From: Lineus longissimus
Taxonomy: Eukaryota > Nemertea > Pilidiophora > Heteronemertea > Lineidae
NCBI RefSeq assembly: GCF_910592395.1
Contig: NC_088313.1
Coordinates: forward strand, 21,158,437 to 21,222,436
Length of the DNA stretch: 64,000 nucleotides
Reading direction: 5' to 3'
The translations under genes were made by a program, and so were the position numbers. Below the pieces are notes generated by a model that worked only from the letters and a program-made list of their open reading frames with translations, did no database searches and was not told where the DNA came from. Shown here piece after piece: positions 58,463 through 64,000 of the stretch. How positions within the stretch are numbered: the stretch's first letter is position 1; each line of letters opens with the position of its first letter.

Positions 58463-60279
58463 TCACACAAGAACTCCTTTCTTCAGAATGACATTTCCAT
58501 ACACGGAAGACTCCCTGAAAAGCAAAAGTGGATTCATGAAATACTGGAAAAGTTTGGCCGTTAAAAGAAATCCTATGAAAAAGGAAAGTCTTGACTTAAT
58601 GTAACAAGTTGAGCATACTCACCCTGTATGAACAATTGCATAGGCTGTTTTGGCTCGATCATAGAAATCAAATCTGTCCACCTTTGAGATTTTTATCTGA
58701 AAAATAACATGGAGTCCATGTAACAATGCTGCTGCAATGTTAAACATCTCACAGATAGATGTCTAACAAGAGACATCTATCTAACATGATGTCCAATAGA
58801 CATCACCAGAACTTCCCTGTGTAGAGAAAACATCACAACCAAGTTGCTCTTACAGGGACACAAATTATCCCATCCACCAACTAACTGAGGTTTTTGTCCC
58901 TTGCCAAGTCAGGCAAGACTCCTGCTCAACTATAAAGTACCTCAGAGTACTTTGAGACAAAGTTAGCCTACCTCTTTTTTCTCTGCAGCATTTACAAGTT
59001 CAGTATACTTGTCCCAAATGGGCACCTTTAATCCACTCTCTTTGTCAGAGCGCACAAGGTCCATCAGAATGACCTAGAAAGAGAAACATATATTCTCAGA
59101 TCACACTGCAAATGGCACACGCTTAAAAATGGCAAGAAGAGAGCATGCCCTCATGATGAAAGAAGTTGAATATGGCACTGTATTTTCATGGGTTTCATTG
59201 GTGAAAGGCAAACTGTCCTCCATGTTCACAGACAGGCCCGACAGTGTTTGAGACAATAGCAAGCTGATCACTTCAGTAGCAACTGGACAGTATTCCTTCT
59301 GTGATGAGCCGAAAGGCCTCCTACTCAATATCTCAGAGACTTGCACGTCAAGATATGAACTCATACCTACAGGATTGTCTACATACTGATCCAGAGGCAT
59401 CAGCTTGAGGATGGCACCCAACAGATCTGGGATATTGTGACCTAGAAGGAAAGTATTCCAGAATTGAAGATAGATGAAAGGTGACAGGTTGTTGTCAGTG
59501 TCTTGCTTCTCTCAGAGGCTGGAGAGGCTGGACTGAAGTGGGAGTGTTCCCTGAGATTATTACCTTTACTAGCGAGTTTGAAATGATTACTCCCGTCAGG
59601 TCAAGAGTAGTTCTGTCTCCATGAGCTGCTGGTCATACATACCAATCCTGCATGGACAGTCAATAGCTGCATTCACTACACCTTCCTGTTTTACCCATTC
59701 CAGGAGGGAGTGAGACCAAGAGGTAAATGAGACTGGTGACCTTGAGTATTCCAGATGTACCTACCATCAGCCCTAACTTCTCTTGCACCTCTGCCAGTAC
59801 CACTCCTGCACAGCGAAGATGAAGGAAAGTGAGCATCTGCCAAAACTGAAATAAAAGTAGGCGGTAATTCAATGGGAATGATAAATCACTGAACAGAACC
59901 TGGGTTAGCTGGTGGATATTTTCCTATAAATGTTGGAGCTGTCACATGTGCCTGTGGTAATGGTGGTAGACGACATCGATCTACTCTAGTCGAATGAACC
60001 ATAGACGTATATTGGCTGAGACAATCGGATTTACGCCTTCTTTGAAGTACTTTTTTCTTTTATCATCTTAAGCTACTCTGAAAATGTTCAATTACAATAT
60101 TTGAATAGGCCTAAATCTAACACTAGGCTACAGTATACATGGTAAATGTGTTCACTAAAATGTCCGAATATTCTTCAACTGCAGCCCATAGACTAACCAA
60201 TTTCATCCCCATGACCCATGGCAGCAAGCACATGAAGCAAGTCTGGTGAAAGTATGTTAGGTATTCCCCTCAACGGCAT
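58463..60279 (-). CDS. FUOM: Fucose mutarotase
   Basis: RbsD/FucU-family enzyme that interconverts alpha- and beta-L-fucose in the cytosol so that the sugar can enter GDP-fucose salvage. Exons (minus strand) 60279-60198, 59845-59765, 59441-59371, 59073-58972, 58696-58623 and 58514-58463 sum to 462 bases, 153 residues (human 154). The start MPLRGIPNILSPDLLHVLAA is followed by the active-site histidine H23 in MGHGDEIVLADAHFPSSS. Later blocks: VRADGHNIPDLLGAILKLMP, QYVDNPVILMDLV, VPIWDKYTELV, RFDFYDRAKTAYAIVHTGE and YGNVILKKGVLV at the end. Several exons were too short to show as open frames but the phases agree. Confidence 0.96.
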
Positions 60280-61172
60280 ATTTGGATGTTTTGTGATGAA
60301 GGAAAAATGGGAAAATGATGACGTGACATGGAATGCATCGATGACACGGATGTCCGATGAAGCCAGCCGTTTTTGGGGATTACCCGATCTTGCAAACGAG
60401 GCTGGGGATTCCCAAAATCGTCGGTCCTATGTCGAATTTTATATACACCCGTTGAAATGTGCATAGTCAATAAATCGATTGCGACCTGGTAAACGATAGT
60501 TACCTTTGACGACGCTTGGAGAATGGACTATGTCCGAGAATAGATTGCTTTTCTTGGAAATACCGATTTTCGGATGACTTATAAATATCTGATCGTGCAT
60601 GTCATGGGCTAAATAATAGAGCTTTTTCATTCAACAAAAGTTAGTCCTCATTTGTTTCCACCTCACACAAGAACTTCGACTTTTGCTGAAGAAAGATGAG
60701 ATTCGGTCTGTACTATAGCTATGCTAGGCCTATAATATCAAGGCGACTCGATTAAGTGCCATTTTGCCATTGGCCATTGGGGTAGTGTTTCCTCTCGAAA
60801 TTTTGCACGTTTGTAGGTGACTGATAGGTATGTTATCCTGATGCAACGCTTCATTTATTTTCCAAAATTTACTTCAGTGGAGCAGCAATGACTGAATGAG
60901 GGATTTTTAATCGGACCCTTTCCCAGATGGAACCTAGGTTCGGCCAAAAAAAACATCTTTACAATAGTCATAGATCTTCACGGTATAAAATACGCCAGAC
61001 AATGGCTCGAGAAGCATTGTCTGGGGTCATTGACCATAAAAACCTATTGTGAAGGTAGTTTGTTTTGCCGTCCCTAGTTGGTACCGGCGTATCTGGAAAA
61101 GGGCCTATTGTCATTGGGTCAATATGAAAGTAAACATTCATCATCATATTGTCTATTTTTCCATTCCAGCTT
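60280..61172. promoter_or_regulatory. Shared FUOM / ALLC head-to-head region
   Basis: About 890 bases between the two start codons. ALLC has a splice acceptor (ttccattccag) just before its ATG, so a leader exon lies somewhere here. The right part is filled by the fold-back element at 60961-61110, which would then be intronic. Confidence 0.55.
60961..61110. mobile_element. Dispersed fold-back element, copy 2
   Basis: The hairpin ccagacaatg (60995-61004) with cattgtctgg (61015-61024) and agatcttcacggta to its left are the reverse complement of the left part of the copy at 13010-13130. The right end, accggcgtatctggaaaagg, is in the same orientation in both. So the hairpin block has flipped relative to the tail. 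Confidence 0.75.
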
Positions 61173-63609
61173 ATGTCAGGAACAGCTGAGAACAATTCCA
61201 GTAAATATGTCAACGCCTTACCCCACTCCAGTGGATTGACCTTTGCCGCTTCTTCAAAAACGGAGCCTTGGTTTACTAATTTGAATGACCTAATGTCCGA
61301 AAAGGTGCGCAGTCTTCAGATGAATGTAACTTCCATGTCATCTTTTTGCCTAGCTGCTGGTGTATGTTGAGATCAAGTATTGGGCAAGACATCTAAGGGC
61401 TTTGAGATGCAGACCTCGGGTTGCAGTTATCTAGCCCAATAACGTGTCTATCCTATGAAGTGGTGTTTTATATCATAATTTCAGACCAAGAAATCAATTT
61501 TCCACTTAAAAGTGTGAAGTCCTCTCACCCTTGTCAAAGTGAAAGTTGTCCCGATCTTTCAATTTTTCAGGTTGGTGGGAAAGTGATATTTGCAACTGAT
61601 GACAGATATGGTGTGGCAGAAAACATTTTACAGGTAAGTACAAGTTCACCCACTGCAGGACCTCAGTGATGCCATTTCAAAAGCAGATGAAGGATGAGTT
61701 TGTGAAGGGGTTGTAGTTCTCTCTGATTGATAAAGTTATTAATGATTCACCGTCCTGTTTTCCTTCTCCAGGCATCAGAACCCGAGTGGAAGGAGGGTGT
61801 GTTCACTGAGCATGGCAAATGGGTGGATGGCTGGTCAACGGCAAGGAATGAGGATCCTGACGGAAGACACTGGTGTGTTGTAGAATTGGGTATGTAGGAG
61901 TTGTCTGTATCCGATGTGTTTAGGGCCGCAGGATCTGTTGACCCTCATAAGAGCAGACCACAAAGGACTCCCTCCCTTGGTCATCTGTTACTGTCAAACT
62001 TGACCATTTCCACTGACGCAACGTCTTCTTCATAAATGTTGTTCCCAATCAAGTGCATGAATCTATAGTAAAACTTTTTTTCATTTTCAGGAGTCCCTGG
62101 TTTAATTCGAGGCATTGATGTTGACACACTTTATTTCTCTGGCAACTTTGCAGAGAAAGTCTCCATCCAAGCTGCTCGTTTGAACAAGTCATTTCCTGCC
62201 AGGGGAGGTCACGTTGGAGGTTCTAAATCCGATGAAGATGATTGGAGTATTGCAGCTTTCGAATCAGAGGTAGGATGACAGTAGTCTATAAAATCATGTC
62301 TGGTGTCTTGAGATGATTCTTGTCAGTATCTCAGCCTGGTAAGGTGTAGAGTTCAAGCAAATCAAGCTATGTCCTCTCCTGTGCCTAATTAAGCATTCTG
62401 TGTCAGCTTTGATTTGAACCTACCACTATTTTCAATTCTTATCTTTAGAACTGGGCATCATTGGTACCTCGCAGTGACCTCAAGCCTGGCTATCCCACCT
62501 CATCTCACAACTACTTTGAGGTGGATTGGGAGGAGATGTGGACCCATATTCGGCTCAACCTATTCCCCGATGGCGGGATTGCAAGGCTTCGGGTTTATGG
62601 TCAAGCTAAGAAAGACTGGACCAAAGCACAGAATGATGAGGTACTTGATGTCTGACCACCATCAGTTTATATTCCAGGTGTTATCGGTAACATCATAAAT
62701 CAGGCTTTTATCAGTCAGCTGCTTAATGAAGCTTGAAGCATTTCATTCGTCTGTCAGAGCATTCGTTATTCAGGGGTTTAAGTGTCTCACGAAAGTGAGA
62801 TCAACATGAAGTAGATGAACATTTCATTATTTCCAATTTCAGCTTGTCAATCTGGTGGCGATGGAAAATGGTGGAATCTGTGTCAGTTACAGTAGTGCCT
62901 GCAGCGGTCATGCAAGAAATGTTATCGCTCCTGGTGATGCCACAGCCATGGAGGAGGGATGGGTAACAAGCAGTACAGGGCTTCCTAGTGGCGACTCCTG
63001 TGGGCCAGTGAGTGAGTGGGCGGTATTCAAGCTAGGACATCCTGGTGTCATCGACAAGGTAAGCGATCACAAGAACTACTTTTCAACAAACATGCATGTT
63101 TTGTTCCAATTCAAAAGGTGCTCAAAATTGATGACAGTAAGCCCTGTTGGCCAATTTAGGACTTAATCACACTATAGTCTTCTAACATACGTCCTCGAAT
63201 CAAATCAAGTTAAACGACCTAGTTAATTCGCCTTAAATTGGGAAGTAAAGTAGACTCTATCTTTGAATTCTTGGACCTGTTTCACTTAAGCTTTTTTTCT
63301 TTCCATCAGGTTGAGGTTGACACAAGCTATTTCAAGGGGAACTTTCCGGATTCCTACAAGATTGATGGCTGCCTGATCACAAATAGAAAAGATGAGAAAA
63401 CTCTGTTACACGATCCTAGTCAAATGTCGTGGAGGGCTGTCCTACCCGTCAAGAAACTTTCTGCGGACAATCTGCATGTCTATTTAAATCTCCCACAACA
63501 GGAGGTGATATCTCATGTTCGTCTGGCCGTCGTTCCAAATGGAGGCATCAGTCGGCTTAGGCTTTGGGGATACCCACAAACATCTGCTGAGCTTAAAGCC
63601 AAGTTGTGA
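61173..63609 (+). CDS. ALLC: Allantoicase
   Basis: Hydrolyses allantoate to ureidoglycolate and urea in uric-acid degradation. Exons 61173-61304, 61571-61633, 61772-61889, 62091-62269, 62449-62640, 62843-63058 and 63310-63609 sum to 1,200 bases, 399 residues (human 391). Two allantoicase repeats are visible. The first spans about residues 45-215 with [48 protein letters not shown] and [19 protein letters not shown]. The second spans about 235-395 with [46 protein letters not shown] and [20 protein letters not shown]. The start follows a splice acceptor by three bases ([10 protein letters not shown]). All key blocks are intact, so the enzyme is likely active, unlike in mammals where the pathway is broken. 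Confidence 0.97.
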
Positions 63610-64000
63610 TTTACTGACTTTAGCAAGAAAGAAATACATGTATGGATTGAAATTTGTTGGAATCTGTTCAAAACCAATGCAATGCTAGTGTACTTATATC
63701 TTATATGTCCTCGTTATTTGCCAATGGTCTTTAAAGATGTAATCAGTGCAAAGTCTTCCCAAATATTCTGTTAGAATTTATGTGTTTCCCTGTTGTCTTA
63801 CATACAGTGTGTAAAGCCACGGCCTGAAAAACCGTCCTCAACAATTTGGGCAGCTGCGGCCAACCTTATGCAACTATATGATGTTGCCACTTATAAAAGT
63901 GACTTACCTGCTTCCAATCAAGTCAAAAGGTGCTAAGAATCTTTAGCTATTTGATTAAAATGTTTATATTTCTGTAGTGGAAGGTTCTCAAGGTCAAATT
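63610..64000 (+). other. ALLC 3' UTR and right edge
   Basis: No exon or clear poly(A) signal; gattaaaatg near 63954 is a weak candidate. Confidence 0.4.

Overview
This is nuclear DNA of a bilaterian animal. All genes found are split by GT-AG introns of roughly 75 to 1,750 bases, use the standard code, end near AATAAA-type signals and match metazoan families. The retained allantoicase and fucose mutarotase genes, short introns and many small inverted-repeat elements suit a marine invertebrate such as a mollusc, annelid, brachiopod or amphioxus. The sequence alone does not fix the phylum. Exon ends were joined by eye from splice signals and reading phase. Thirteen gene models close from ATG to stop with total lengths divisible by three.

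Layout, left to right: a 32-bp tandem array; a FAM166/CIMIP2-like ciliary protein gene (-), its last exon not found; TOP3B (-), head to head with ATP6V0E (+); two tandem paralogous secreted-protein genes (+) of a family I do not recognise, the second with a tRNA-Ala(AGC) gene in an intron; PLPBP (+); GOLGA7 (-), head to head with SUCLG1 (+); HSPA9/mortalin (+); an IGFBP-Kazal-Ig secreted protein gene (+); RNF146 (+); HIGD2A (-), head to head with NOP16 (+); FUOM (-), head to head with allantoicase ALLC (+).

The most striking signal is in the introns of HSPA9. At least seven carry about 80-96-base units with C box, D box and complementary ends, that is, box C/D snoRNA genes. Six intact units and one decayed unit resemble SNORD63, which is also hosted by HSPA9 in vertebrates. 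One further unit is a divergent relative. Two more, in introns 13 and 14, form a second, different C/D family. HSPA9 therefore looks like a multi-copy snoRNA host.

Mobile DNA: TIR elements ending in CAGTRGAACC (one begins seven bases after the TOP3B stop codon), a dispersed fold-back element present in a TOP3B intron and upstream of ALLC, and a roughly 180-bp palindrome inside the shared TOP3B/ATP6V0E promoter region. The genes are ordinary housekeeping loci (mitochondrial TCA cycle and chaperone, nucleolar assembly, V-ATPase, palmitoylation, PLP homeostasis, purine degradation) and do not form one pathway.
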